From positions 1-10,949 of the forward strand of contig CAYSAM010000024.1 of assembly GCA_964429015.1 (NCBI GenBank): a stretch of DNA of 10,949 nt, written 5' to 3'. A model generated the notes under the pieces. It did not search any database and was not told the DNA's origin. It saw nothing but the letters and a program-made list of their open reading frames with translations. This document shows positions 1-6,568 of the stretch, one piece after another. Origin of the DNA: MFAQ01 sp964429015 (GTDB lineage Bacteria > Patescibacteriota > Microgenomatia > UBA1400 > MFAQ01). The position numbers were made by a program, and so were the translations under genes. Within the stretch, counting starts at the first letter, position 1. Each line of letters opens with the position of its first letter.

Positions 1-1
1 A

Positions 2-235
2 CCCTATGCAAACAATCCCGCTGTCGAATCAGTTATAAGAGATAATACTGGGAAAGTTCATAAAGTTGTTGCTACAGATCCAAGAATATTACCAATATCT
101 GGTGATGACGGTACGGGTTTGGTTCACACGGCTGTCTCGGCTGGTGTAGAGGATTTCCAATTAGGTAAATTACATGGTCTACCAATGATACCTGTCATTG
201 ACGATGGGGCAAGCTACCTTGATAGTATGGGTGAG
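2..235 (+). CDS. ileS: Isoleucyl-tRNA synthetase, editing (CP1) domain fragment at a contig end
   Basis: An open frame with no start or stop codon inside encodes 78 residues matching the IleRS CP1 editing domain, which hydrolyses mischarged Val-tRNA(Ile). The diagnostic stretch is DGTGLVHTAVSAG followed by ED-F and then GLPM-P, corresponding to the family's DGTGIVH-AP-FGEDDY block with its conserved aspartate. The fragment enters mid-gene at the window edge and stops at the run of Ns. The same domain segment is encoded again just after the gap in a different sequence: over 43 aligned residues, 31 are identical. The reading frame also does not continue across the ten Ns. I therefore read this as the end of one contig, carrying a second ileS gene or a relative's ileS, and not as the N-terminal continuation of the gene that follows. 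Family assignment is secure; its relation to the next gene is not. Confidence 0.8.
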
Positions 236-245
236 NNNNNNNNNN
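236..245. other. Scaffold gap (10 Ns)
   Basis: A run of exactly ten undetermined bases. The second gap in the window has the same length, which suggests a fixed placeholder and not a measured distance. Homologous but non-identical IleRS sequence lies on both sides, so the join may be wrong or may hide a larger missing stretch. Confidence 0.97.
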
Positions 246-2234
246 GACTCCCAAATAATGCCCATCACCGCTACCGATGGAACCGGTTTGGTCCACACCG
301 CTGTTAGTGCCGGATCTGAAGATTTTAAACTCGGTAAAAAACTTGGTCTTCCCATGCTTCCTATAATTGCCGACAACGCCGATTATTTACCAGGTTTAGA
401 TTTTCTTTCTGGTCAAAACGCCAAAAAACACCCCGAAGTTATTTTGGACTACTTAGTTGCTGAGGAGCAAAAAGGAGAGAACTGGGTTTTTAGAATCGAA
501 AACATAACCCACCGTTATCCTGCCTGTTGGCGCTGTAAAACCGAACTGGTTTGGAAGGTAGCTGACGAGTGGTATATAAGTCTGGACAAAAAAGACCCTC
601 AAGATGAAAAGCAAAGAACTCTAAGAGAAAAAATGATCGATGTGGCCAAAAAAATTACCTGGAAACCAGAATTTGGTTTGGAGCGAGAACTAGACTGGTT
701 AAACAATATGCACGATTGGTTGATTAGTAAAAAAAATCGCTACTGGGGGCTGGCTTTACCAATTTGGATCTGCGACAGTTGCGGAAAATTTGAAGTTGTT
801 GGTGGGGAAGAAGAACTAAAATCTAGAGCTACTTCTGGTTGGGAAAAATACGAAGGACACACTCCACACAAGCCTTTTATTGATGAAGTAAAAATAAAAT
901 GTAGTTGTGGTGGTGAAATGACCAGAGTCCCCGATGTTGGTAACCCTTGGCTGGATGCAGGTATAGTTCCTTTTTCTACTTTAGTCGACCCAAAAACTGG
1001 CAAGGTTAGTTACACTACCGATAAAAAATATTGGCAAGAATGGTTCTCAGCTGATTTTATTACCGAGAGTTTTCCTGGTCAGTTTAAAAACTGGTTCTAC
1101 GCCATGATTGCTATGAGTACCGTTTTGGAGGACACCAACCCATTTGAAACTGTTTTGGGGTTTGCTTCTATGTTGGGAGAAGATGGGAGAGCTATGCATA
1201 AGTCTTGGGGTAACTCTATTGAGTTTAACGAAGGTGCTGACAAAATTGGTGTCGATGTTATGCGTTGGAGTTTTGCTCGCCACAATCCTGAGAGAAATCT
1301 ACTTTTTGGCTACAAAATGACAAGCGAAACAAAACGACAGTTCCATATGATTCTTTGGAACTCTTATCGTTTCTTTACTAACCTAGTCAGTTTGGAGGAC
1401 TGGGAACCAAACAGCTCACTAATTTCAAAAAATCCGCTAGATAAATGGATTCTCAGTCGTTTATCTGAAACGGTAACCATCACCACCGATAGTTTAAATA
1501 TTTTTGACGCCTTTACCGCAACGAGTGCCATAGAAAATTTTGTTTCAGATTACTCTACGTGGTATATCCGCCGTTCCCGCGACAGGGTAGGTCCTAGCGC
1601 CACCAATGAAGAGGATAAAAATAACTGCTATCAAACCATGTACACTGTTTTGGAAGTTTTATCACGACTCATGGCTCCCTTTACTCCTTTTATGTCGGAT
1701 CTAATTTACACCAACCTTACTGGTGCCGAAAGTGTTCATTTAACTAGTTGGCCAAACATATCTGGTTTAACAGCTGTTGATTTTGGTTTAACAGAGCAAA
1801 TGACTCTGGCCAGAAAAATTTGTGAAATGGGACACTCGCAAAGAAAACTAGCTAACCTTGCAGTTAAACAACCGTTAGCTAATATATTAGTTCTTGGGGA
1901 TAATGGTGAAAAAATTAGTTCCTTTAATCTTTCTGAAATTATATTGGATGAGCTAAATATCGAAACTATCAGCTTCCAAAAGGAGGGAGAGTTGGGAATA
2001 AAGATAGACACAACCCTTACTGAAGACCTACTCCAAAAAGGAAAAGCTCGAGAAATAATTAGGTCTATTCAAGAAGCAAGAAAAATAGCAAATTGTGGCT
2101 TAAGTGAAAAAATAAACTTAATCTTGCCCAATTGGCCAGCAAGTATGGAAGCAGAAATAAAACGAAAAACTCTGGTGGAAAATCTATCTATTGGTGAATC
2201 ACTGCAAGTATTAAAACTCAATGCAGAAAAATAA
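246..2234 (+). CDS. ileS: Isoleucyl-tRNA synthetase, C-terminal part (N-terminus lost in gap)
   Basis: This class I synthetase charges tRNA(Ile) with isoleucine. About 662 residues are present, starting inside the CP1 editing domain (DGTGLVHTAVSAG then SEDF, at about 261-330). The order is then: the CWRCK cysteine pair (about 525-540); a CDSC/CSCGG zinc-ribbon-like set (768-915); the NPWLDAG and FPGQFKNWFYAM catalytic-core segments (945-1110); the signature loop; and the helical anticodon-binding domain (WYIRRSRDR near 1560) with a short C-terminal tail. The KMSKS loop reads AMHKS (1191-1205), keeping the final Lys-Ser. The missing N-terminal part would carry the HIGH motif and Rossmann start, about 300 residues by family norm. 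An apparent ATG at 198 lies in the preceding contig, so it is not a start. The stop overlaps the rodA start by 14 bp, implying co-transcription. The gene is complete at the 3' end. Confidence 0.95.
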   Translation, partial: DSQIMPITATDGTGLVHTAVSAGSEDFKLGKKLGLPMLPIIADNADYLPGLDFLSGQNAKKHPEVILDYLVAEEQKGENWVFRIENITHRYPACWRCKTELVWKVADEWYISLDKKDPQDEKQRTLREKMIDVAKKITWKPEFGLERELDWLNNMHDWLISKKNRYWGLALPIWICDSCGKFEVVGGEEELKSRATSGWEKYEGHTPHKPFIDEVKIKCSCGGEMTRVPDVGNPWLDAGIVPFSTLVDPKTGKVSYTTDKKYWQEWFSADFITESFPGQFKNWFYAMIAMSTVLEDTNPFETVLGFASMLGEDGRAMHKSWGNSIEFNEGADKIGVDVMRWSFARHNPERNLLFGYKMTSETKRQFHMILWNSYRFFTNLVSLEDWEPNSSLISKNPLDKWILSRLSETVTITTDSLNIFDAFTATSAIENFVSDYSTWYIRRSRDRVGPSATNEEDKNNCYQTMYTVLEVLSRLMAPFTPFMSDLIYTNLTGAESVHLTSWPNISGLTAVDFGLTEQMTLARKICEMGHSQRKLANLAVKQPLANILVLGDNGEKISSFNLSEIILDELNIETISFQKEGELGIKIDTTLTEDLLQKGKAREIIRSIQEARKIANCGLSEKINLILPNWPASMEAEIKRKTLVENLSIGESLQVLKLNAEK

Positions 2235-3276
2235 TCTCTGGCTTATTTTTTCTATTTGCTTACTTTTAAGTTTTAGTTTAATTACAATTTGGAGTACTTT
2301 TCCAAGTTTATTTTTAACCCAGCTCTCTTTTGTCTTGGTTGGAGTTTTGATTGTACTTTTTTTTACTAAGATCGATACTTCACTCCTCCTCAACTTTTCT
2401 TGGTTTTGGTATGTTCTCAGTCTGTTTCTCTTAATTATTACCTTTTTTGTAGGAAGAAATATCCGTGGTTCGGTTCGTTGGATAGACTTTGGTTTTTTTA
2501 ATTTGCAGACTAGCGAAATAGTCAAACCATTTTTGGCCATTTTTTACGCCTCCTATCTTTCCAGAAATAGTCTAAAGAAATACTCAGATTTTCTAAGATT
2601 TTTATTTTTAACCATTGTTCCTGTGCTGTTGGTTGCCAAACAGCCAGATTTGGGATCAGCACTGACTCTTTTTTTCTTGCCAATTTTTCTTCTCATTGTT
2701 GCTGGTCATTTTAAACGGCTTCTGTTTTTGGGAATAGTTTTTTTGGCCATTTTTGTGCCCTTGGAGGCTAAACTATTAAAGCCATACCAAAGAGAAAGGT
2801 TAGAAACCTTTATAGACCCCTACAAGGACCCAAAAGGAGCAGGATATAACGTTATTCAAGCAACTATAGCTATTGGTTCTGGAGGGCTTTTGGGTAAAGG
2901 AGTTCGCCTGGGAACTCAATCTCACTTAAACTTTCTTCCTGAGCGCCACACTGATTTTATTTTTGCCTCATTTTCTGAAGAATTTGGTTTTGTAGGTATT
3001 GTTGTGGTTTTGGCTGCCTTTTTTAGTATTTTTCGTCACTGCCTCTATATTGCCAAGCGTCAAAAAGAGCTGTCTGGTTATTATTTAACTCTCGGCATTC
3101 TCTCTGTTTTTCTGTTTCAGTTTTTTGTTAACGTAGGTATGAATCTAGGAATCATGCCTGTAACGGGCATAACTTTGCCTATTTTTTCTTATGGTGGCAG
3201 CTCTTTGGTTTCATTTGCCATTATGGTGGGGATAATAATCCGCCAGCTTGATTTACTACCACCTATTGAGATATAA
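2221..3276 (+). CDS. rodA: RodA-type SEDS peptidoglycan glycosyltransferase
   Basis: SEDS integral-membrane polymerase that extends glycan strands from lipid II, normally paired with a class B PBP during elongation. The 351-residue product has about ten hydrophobic segments. It contains the family blocks GSVRWIDFGFFNLQ (residues 83-96), KQPDLGSALT (140-149), the large extracellular loop with GAGYNVIQA (207-215), FLPERHTDFIFA (238-249), and the C-terminal GIMPVTGITLP and SYGGSSL (310-329). Asp245 in HTDFIF is the expected catalytic aspartate. GMNLGIMPVTGI and the LPERHTDFIF form resemble RodA more than FtsW, which favours RodA, but the split is not absolute. One oddity is QTSE where most members have QPSE (residues 96-99). 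The ATG lies inside the ileS 3' end (14-bp overlap), with no Shine-Dalgarno, so translation probably depends on coupling to ileS. No partner PBP gene is in the window. Confidence 0.93.
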   Translation: MQKNNLWLIFSICLLLSFSLITIWSTFPSLFLTQLSFVLVGVLIVLFFTKIDTSLLLNFSWFWYVLSLFLLIITFFVGRNIRGSVRWIDFGFFNLQTSEIVKPFLAIFYASYLSRNSLKKYSDFLRFLFLTIVPVLLVAKQPDLGSALTLFFLPIFLLIVAGHFKRLLFLGIVFLAIFVPLEAKLLKPYQRERLETFIDPYKDPKGAGYNVIQATIAIGSGGLLGKGVRLGTQSHLNFLPERHTDFIFASFSEEFGFVGIVVVLAAFFSIFRHCLYIAKRQKELSGYYLTLGILSVFLFQFFVNVGMNLGIMPVTGITLPIFSYGGSSLVSFAIMVGIIIRQLDLLPPIEI

Positions 3277-3277
3277 T
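3248..3277 (+). promoter_or_regulatory. Probable sigma70-type promoter for rplU, leaderless geometry
   Basis: TTGATT (3248-3253), an 18-bp spacer and a perfect TATAAT (3272-3277) lie across the 3' end and stop codon of rodA. Transcription would be expected to start about seven bases after the -10 box, at or next to the A of the rplU ATG (3285), giving a leaderless or nearly leaderless mRNA. The motifs are read directly; the activity and start point are inferred. The promoter would let ribosomal-protein expression exceed that of ileS-rodA. Confidence 0.5.
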
Positions 3278-3284
3278 TTCGCCC

Positions 3285-3614
3285 ATGGCAGATAAAATCA
3301 TCCACGCAGTAATTCAAGTTGGTGCAAAACAATTTTTAGTAAAACAAGGCGACAAGATTGTTGCTGAAAAAATTGCTGTACCAGAATCTGGAGAGCTCAA
3401 AATATCAGAAGTGCTTTTGGTCCACGATGGCGAAGCTACACAAATCGGTACCCCCTTTTTAGAAAAAGCTTCTGTTGATCTAGTTCACGATGGTGACAAA
3501 AGAGGTGTAAAAATCAGAGTTGCCAAATTTAAGGCCAAATCCCGCTACCGCAGAGTTCAAGGTCACCGACAAACCGAAAGTCACTTTACTGTTAAGTCAA
3601 TAAATCTTAAGTAA
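3285..3614 (+). CDS. rplU: 50S ribosomal protein L21 (bL21)
   Basis: bL21 binds 23S rRNA on the solvent side of the large subunit. The 109-residue length is close to the usual 100-105. The N-terminus HAVIQVGAKQFLVKQGDKI (residues 7-25) matches the family's YAVI-TGGKQY-V--GD block. The C-terminus has the basic KFKAKSRYRRVQGHRQ (residues 81-96), the L21 signature that contacts rRNA. The common GGKQ glycine is alanine here (GAKQ), and the N-terminus has about five extra residues (MADKI). The ATG follows rodA by eight bases, with no Shine-Dalgarno and a good -10 box just upstream. The next gene's ATG follows the stop codon immediately, so the two are almost certainly on one transcript. Confidence 0.96.
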   Translation: MADKIIHAVIQVGAKQFLVKQGDKIVAEKIAVPESGELKISEVLLVHDGEATQIGTPFLEKASVDLVHDGDKRGVKIRVAKFKAKSRYRRVQGHRQTESHFTVKSINLK

Positions 3615-4676
3615 ATGAAGTACTTGCTCTTTTGTGGAGCAGGAAATAGCCTTGCTCAGGGTGAAGTAAAGGCTCGTTATGGCACATCTAAAGAGGCATT
3701 CCCCAACATCTTCGAATTAGACTTTCCCACCGATAATGAGGCTATTTCTTTTTCTAGCAAGCTTGGTTCCAGCCTAAAACTAGCCAAACTTCAAGTAGGT
3801 TACTCAACCGATCCAGAGTATTTTTCTGGACTAATTAAGAGTAAAAACTTTTCAATCTGTAGATTGGGTGGCAGTGGAAGTGACCAAAAAGAAAATCAAG
3901 ATGTTAAAAATATTCTAAATCGAGGACGTTTTGTTTTGTCATCTGACTCTTACGGATTATCTCCAATAATTCTCTCTAAGCACAAAGTCGACGAGCTTTT
4001 TTTGGATACAGGGTCCGATAGTGTTTGGCAAACTATTTGGGTCCACGACTACAACAACTGGATCAAAAAAGACCGTTTTATGCCTCATGTCAACGCTAAA
4101 GCTGGTATGTTGCCTCCCAAAATTGCTCGCAGCATGATAAACCTTGCTCCTGATTTTGTTTGGGGGGAAGGAAAAACTTTGGCTGACCCTTTTTGCGGCT
4201 CTGGTAGAGTTCTTGTCGAAGGCGCTGAGCTTGGATTTAAGGTTGTGGGTGCCGATATTTTGGAGTCGCAATGTGAACAAACAAAAGAAAATTTAGCCTT
4301 TTTGGGCCACAAAGGCGACATTTACTGCCTAGATTCTACACACTTATCCACCAAATTTAAAAACGAAATCGACTTAATAGTTACCGAACCATTTATGGGC
4401 AAACCAAACCCCAGACCAGACAAAATTAAGTATTTGGTGCCTGGATTGGAAAAACTTTATCTAGGTTGTTTAAAAAACTGGCATCAATCCTTAAAGGGAA
4501 ACGGTATTGTAATTATGGTCTTTCCTTGGTTTAACGACGGTCAAAAAGACTATAAGACAAGTAAAATTATTGACGAAAAGCTGAGTCTAAGCTACAATCA
4601 GCTCAATCAAGGGATTATTTACTCACGCCCCGGAGCAGATGTAAAACGAGAAATCGTCATTCTGCAGAAAAAATAA
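3615..4676 (+). CDS. TRM11-like SAM-dependent RNA methyltransferase
   Basis: Probable Trm11/Trm-G10-type RNA methyltransferase of 353 residues; known relatives methylate N2 of guanosine 10 in tRNA. The N-terminus (MKYLLFCGAGNSLAQGEVKA) resembles the ferredoxin-like start of Trm11 proteins and precedes a less conserved, possibly THUMP-like region. Residues 156-178 (MPHVNAKAGMLPPKIARSM and onward) match the linker before the Rossmann domain, whose typical form is RPHF--GML-PKLAR-M-NL. DPFCGSGRVLVEGA (191-204) is the SAM-binding motif I, followed by the acidic GADI. The catalytic motif IV, usually (D/N)PP(Y/F), reads TEPFMG (257-262) and is atypical. The start codon directly abuts the rplU stop (TAAATG), which fixes the start and suggests coupling. 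rpmA follows after 48 bases. Its position between L21 and L27 hints at a role in translation. The substrate could instead be rRNA; the family call is firm, the target is not. Confidence 0.82.
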   Translation: MKYLLFCGAGNSLAQGEVKARYGTSKEAFPNIFELDFPTDNEAISFSSKLGSSLKLAKLQVGYSTDPEYFSGLIKSKNFSICRLGGSGSDQKENQDVKNILNRGRFVLSSDSYGLSPIILSKHKVDELFLDTGSDSVWQTIWVHDYNNWIKKDRFMPHVNAKAGMLPPKIARSMINLAPDFVWGEGKTLADPFCGSGRVLVEGAELGFKVVGADILESQCEQTKENLAFLGHKGDIYCLDSTHLSTKFKNEIDLIVTEPFMGKPNPRPDKIKYLVPGLEKLYLGCLKNWHQSLKGNGIVIMVFPWFNDGQKDYKTSKIIDEKLSLSYNQLNQGIIYSRPGADVKREIVILQKK

Positions 4677-4709
4677 TCTCAAAAAACAGCTAATATTAAA
4701 TACAAAATC

Positions 4710-4715
4710 TAAAAT
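4710..4715 (+). promoter_or_regulatory. Weak candidate -10 box upstream of rpmA
   Basis: The 48-base spacer before rpmA is strongly AT-rich and holds TAAAAT nine bases before the ATG, a five-of-six match to TATAAT. I see no convincing -35 box at 16-18 bp upstream, and AT-rich sequence yields such matches by chance. rpmA may simply be read from the rplU transcript. Confidence 0.2.
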
Positions 4716-4724
4716 ATCTAAACT

Positions 4725-4976
4725 ATGGCACACGTTAAATCTGGTGGAGCAACAAATCAACACCATCAAAGATCTGGTAAAAGACTTGGAGTTAAGCTTT
4801 TTGGTGGCCAAGAAATAAAAAATGGTCAAATTGTAGTTCGACAACGTGGGGCCAAATTCCACGCCGGTGTAAATACCCAGCTTGGTAGAGATTTTACTCT
4901 TTACGCACTAGCTGATGGTGTTGTTAAATTTCGAAAACTTAATGGTGTTAGTTTTGTAGACGTAGTCTCAAAATAA
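4725..4976 (+). CDS. rpmA: 50S ribosomal protein L27 (bL27)
   Basis: bL27's N-terminal arm reaches the peptidyl-transferase centre of the 50S subunit. The 83-residue product has the expected MAH start, GG at residues 7-8, KRLGVK-FGGQ (19-29), the VRQRG-KFH-G-N block (38-50) and LADGVVKF near the C-terminus. There is no Firmicutes-type N-terminal extension, so no Prp protease step is expected. The arm is divergent: MAHVKSGGATNQHHQRSG replaces the common MAHKK-GGS--NGRDS pattern, losing a lysine at position 4 and the NGRDS stretch. The rplU-rpmA pairing is the usual bacterial one, but here it is split by the methyltransferase gene. There is no Shine-Dalgarno. The parB ATG follows the stop codon with no spacer. 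Confidence 0.96.
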   Translation: MAHVKSGGATNQHHQRSGKRLGVKLFGGQEIKNGQIVVRQRGAKFHAGVNTQLGRDFTLYALADGVVKFRKLNGVSFVDVVSK

Positions 4977-5894
4977 ATGGATAACGGTCAACCTGCCTCC
5001 TTGTTACCGATTGACTACCTCCAGCCAAATCCACTTCAACCCAGAGGTGTAATTACTCCAGAGTCCCTATCTGAACTTGTAGATTCTATAAAAACACATG
5101 GCATTATTCAGCCACTGGTGGTTGCTCACACCCCCGCTGGCTATCAAATAATCGCCGGTGAAAGACGCTGGAGAGCGTCTCGCCTTGTGGGACTAAAAGA
5201 AGTTCCTGTTCGTATCATTGAAACTTCTCCGCAAGGAATGTTGGAGATGGCTATTGTCGAAAACGTTCAACGTTCTGATCTAAATCCTATAGATAGAGCC
5301 AACTCTTTTGAAAGACTAGTAAAAGAGTTTAGTATGGCAAACACCGATATTTGTATCCGTATTGGCAAAAGTCCTGCTTATGTAAGCAACACGCTTCGCC
5401 TTTTGGATCTGCCTGACGCCTTAAAAGACGGTCTAATCTCTGGAGTAATCAGTGAAGGTCATGCAAGGGCTTTGGCCGCCATTCCAGACACCCAAGCCAT
5501 GATTGAAGCTTACAAGATAATTCTCAGAGAGGGAGGTTCGGTTAGGAGAGCTGAGGAGCTTGCCAGAAGGTTTAAAAAAACCATGCATAAATCAAAGCCT
5601 TCAGACGGCTTTAATACCAAAACCGTCAACGAATCTATCGATATAATGGCCGCAGAAATGCAAAAATCAATTGGTGAAAACGCTCAAGTAAAAATGAGAA
5701 GATCTAGAATAGAAACTGCAATTCACATTGTTTTAAAGGGTAATCCAGAAGAAACAGAAAAACAGATTCAAACCATTCACAATCTGTTAATTTCTAAAAA
5801 CGAAACCCCCACTGTTAGTGAGGATTTTGTAGAGGAAACAAGCGAAAAAATCTATTCAAATCCTTTTGACCCTTTTCTTCAATCGGAAAACTAA
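4977..5894 (+). CDS. parB: ParB/Spo0J-family chromosome partition protein
   Basis: ParB loads on parS sites near the origin, uses CTP to clamp and slide on DNA, and works with ParA in chromosome segregation. The 305-residue protein has an N-terminal LQPNPLQPRG segment (15-24), the CTP-binding motif GERRWRAS (61-68), ENVQRSDLNPIDRA (95-108) forming the phosphate-binding part, and a helix-turn-helix at about 123-145 (IGKSPAYVSNTLRLL). GHARAL at 161-166 matches the conserved segment after the HTH. The C-terminal dimerisation part (about 230-305) is poorly conserved and acidic at the end. The ATG directly abuts the rpmA stop, so it is probably translated from the same message, an unusual setting because parB normally sits beside parA. 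No parA is in the window and I saw no parS-like palindrome. Its stop overlaps the convergent lepB stop. Confidence 0.93.
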   Translation: MDNGQPASLLPIDYLQPNPLQPRGVITPESLSELVDSIKTHGIIQPLVVAHTPAGYQIIAGERRWRASRLVGLKEVPVRIIETSPQGMLEMAIVENVQRSDLNPIDRANSFERLVKEFSMANTDICIRIGKSPAYVSNTLRLLDLPDALKDGLISGVISEGHARALAAIPDTQAMIEAYKIILREGGSVRRAEELARRFKKTMHKSKPSDGFNTKTVNESIDIMAAEMQKSIGENAQVKMRRSRIETAIHIVLKGNPEETEKQIQTIHNLLISKNETPTVSEDFVEETSEKIYSNPFDPFLQSEN

Positions 5895-6445
5895 AGACCG
5901 TTTCTCACCAGACCAGCTACTTTTGGTGGCCAATATCTAAAAAAGACTCTGCCCACAATATTTCTATCTGGTACCGGACCCCAATCTCTACTATCCGAAG
6001 AATGATCTCTGTTGTCTCCAAAAGCCATTACTTCACCTTCTTGAACGGTGTACTCTTCTCCTTCCTGCAGGTACTGACCAGGTGAAGTGGTGTACTCTTT
6101 TGGAAGATAATTTTCCTCTAGCATCTTTCCATCAACAAAAACTCTTCCACCTTTTACTGTTACGCTTTGCCCAGGTATAGCGATTACACGTTTAATAAAG
6201 TCGTAGCTTTCATTCATTGGCGCCTTAAAAACGATTATGTCGCCATAAACCGGCAAGCGGCGTTTGTAGGTAATCTTGTCTGTCAACAAATACTCTTTGT
6301 CTTTAAAGGTGGGGAACATAGAACTACCCTTTACTTGGTGAGGCTGCATCAAAAACAAATAAATAACTACAAAAAAAGAAGCAGAAATTACAAAAGACTC
6401 TACAAACTCATACAAAACATGAACAAATTTTCTAAAAAACGCCAT
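5891..6445 (-). CDS. lepB: Signal peptidase I
   Basis: Membrane-bound serine protease that removes signal peptides from Sec-exported proteins. The 184 residues contain one transmembrane segment (about 17-33). The catalytic region GSSMFPTF gives the Ser42 nucleophile. YDFIKRVIAIPG carries the general-base Lys85. GDNRDHSSDSRDWG (143-156) is the conserved box near the active site, and GRVFFRYWP lies close to the C-terminus. All S26-family essentials are present, and the size is typical of the short Gram-positive and CPR type. The ATG at 6445 is the only sensible start: GAGAGG touches it directly, too close for a normal Shine-Dalgarno. A plausible substrate, the secreted hydrolase at 7465-9831, lies nearby. 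The TAG stop shares two bases with the parB stop, leaving no room for a terminator between the genes. Confidence 0.96.
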   Translation of the reverse strand: MAFFRKFVHVLYEFVESFVISASFFVVIYLFLMQPHQVKGSSMFPTFKDKEYLLTDKITYKRRLPVYGDIIVFKAPMNESYDFIKRVIAIPGQSVTVKGGRVFVDGKMLEENYLPKEYTTSPGQYLQEGEEYTVQEGEVMAFGDNRDHSSDSRDWGPVPDRNIVGRVFFRYWPPKVAGLVRNGL

Positions 6446-6464
6446 CCTCTCAGTTTACTTCCGC

Positions 6465-6473
6465 TGGTATAAT
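6465..6473 (+). promoter_or_regulatory. Extended -10 promoter for tRNA-Val and the MYG1-family gene
   Basis: TGGTATAAT is a perfect extended -10 element (TGn plus TATAAT). The base spacing predicts a transcript starting near 6480, eight or nine bases before the tRNA. The -35 position (about 6445-6450, TCCTCT) is poor, which extended -10 promoters tolerate. The opposite strand of the same bases reads TATTAT (6474-6469) and could serve lepB, giving a leader of about 17 bases, though no -35 is visible there either. Confidence 0.6.
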
Positions 6474-6488
6474 ATTTCAAGTTATCAC

Positions 6489-6562
6489 GGACTCTTAGCT
6501 CAGTTGGTTAGAGCGCTGCATTCACATTGCAGAGGTCGCAGGTTCGATTCCTGCAGGGTCCA
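6489..6562 (+). tRNA. tRNA-Val (anticodon CAC)
   Basis: A complete 74-nt cloverleaf can be drawn. Acceptor GGACTCT pairs with AGGGTCC (6555-6561, one T-G pair), with discriminator A at 6562. The D arm is GCTC/GAGC (6498-6514) with GG in the loop. The anticodon stem is CTGCA/TGCAG around the loop TTCACAT, placing CAC at 6523-6525, which decodes GUG valine. The five-base variable loop is followed by a T arm GCAGG/CCTGC with loop TTCGATT. The 3' CCA is not encoded, because the discriminator is followed by CAAAA, so a CCA-adding enzyme is required. The next ATG is only six bases beyond the mature 3' end, so this tRNA and the following mRNA almost certainly share a transcript. Confidence 0.97.
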
Positions 6563-6568
6563 CAAAAA

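Noticed and set aside
198..245. ATG at 198 opening a long frame that runs through the Ns into ileS
   Set aside because: The first codons are an out-of-frame reading of the upstream IleRS fragment and the frame is joined only by placeholder Ns; supported ileS sequence begins at 246.
2..330. A true tandem duplication of the editing domain within one IleRS protein
   Set aside because: No known IleRS has two CP1 copies, the frames do not match across the gap, and the copies are too diverged for a recent duplication; a contig join explains it better.
3957..4321. Open frames on the minus strand opposite the methyltransferase and other genes
   Set aside because: They overlap well-supported genes, show no protein-family motif and have the low-complexity look of antisense shadows.
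6527..6568. Upstream in-frame ATG for the MYG1-family gene
   Set aside because: It lies within the anticodon arm of tRNA-Val and encodes residues with no family similarity; ATG 6569 fits the family N-terminus.
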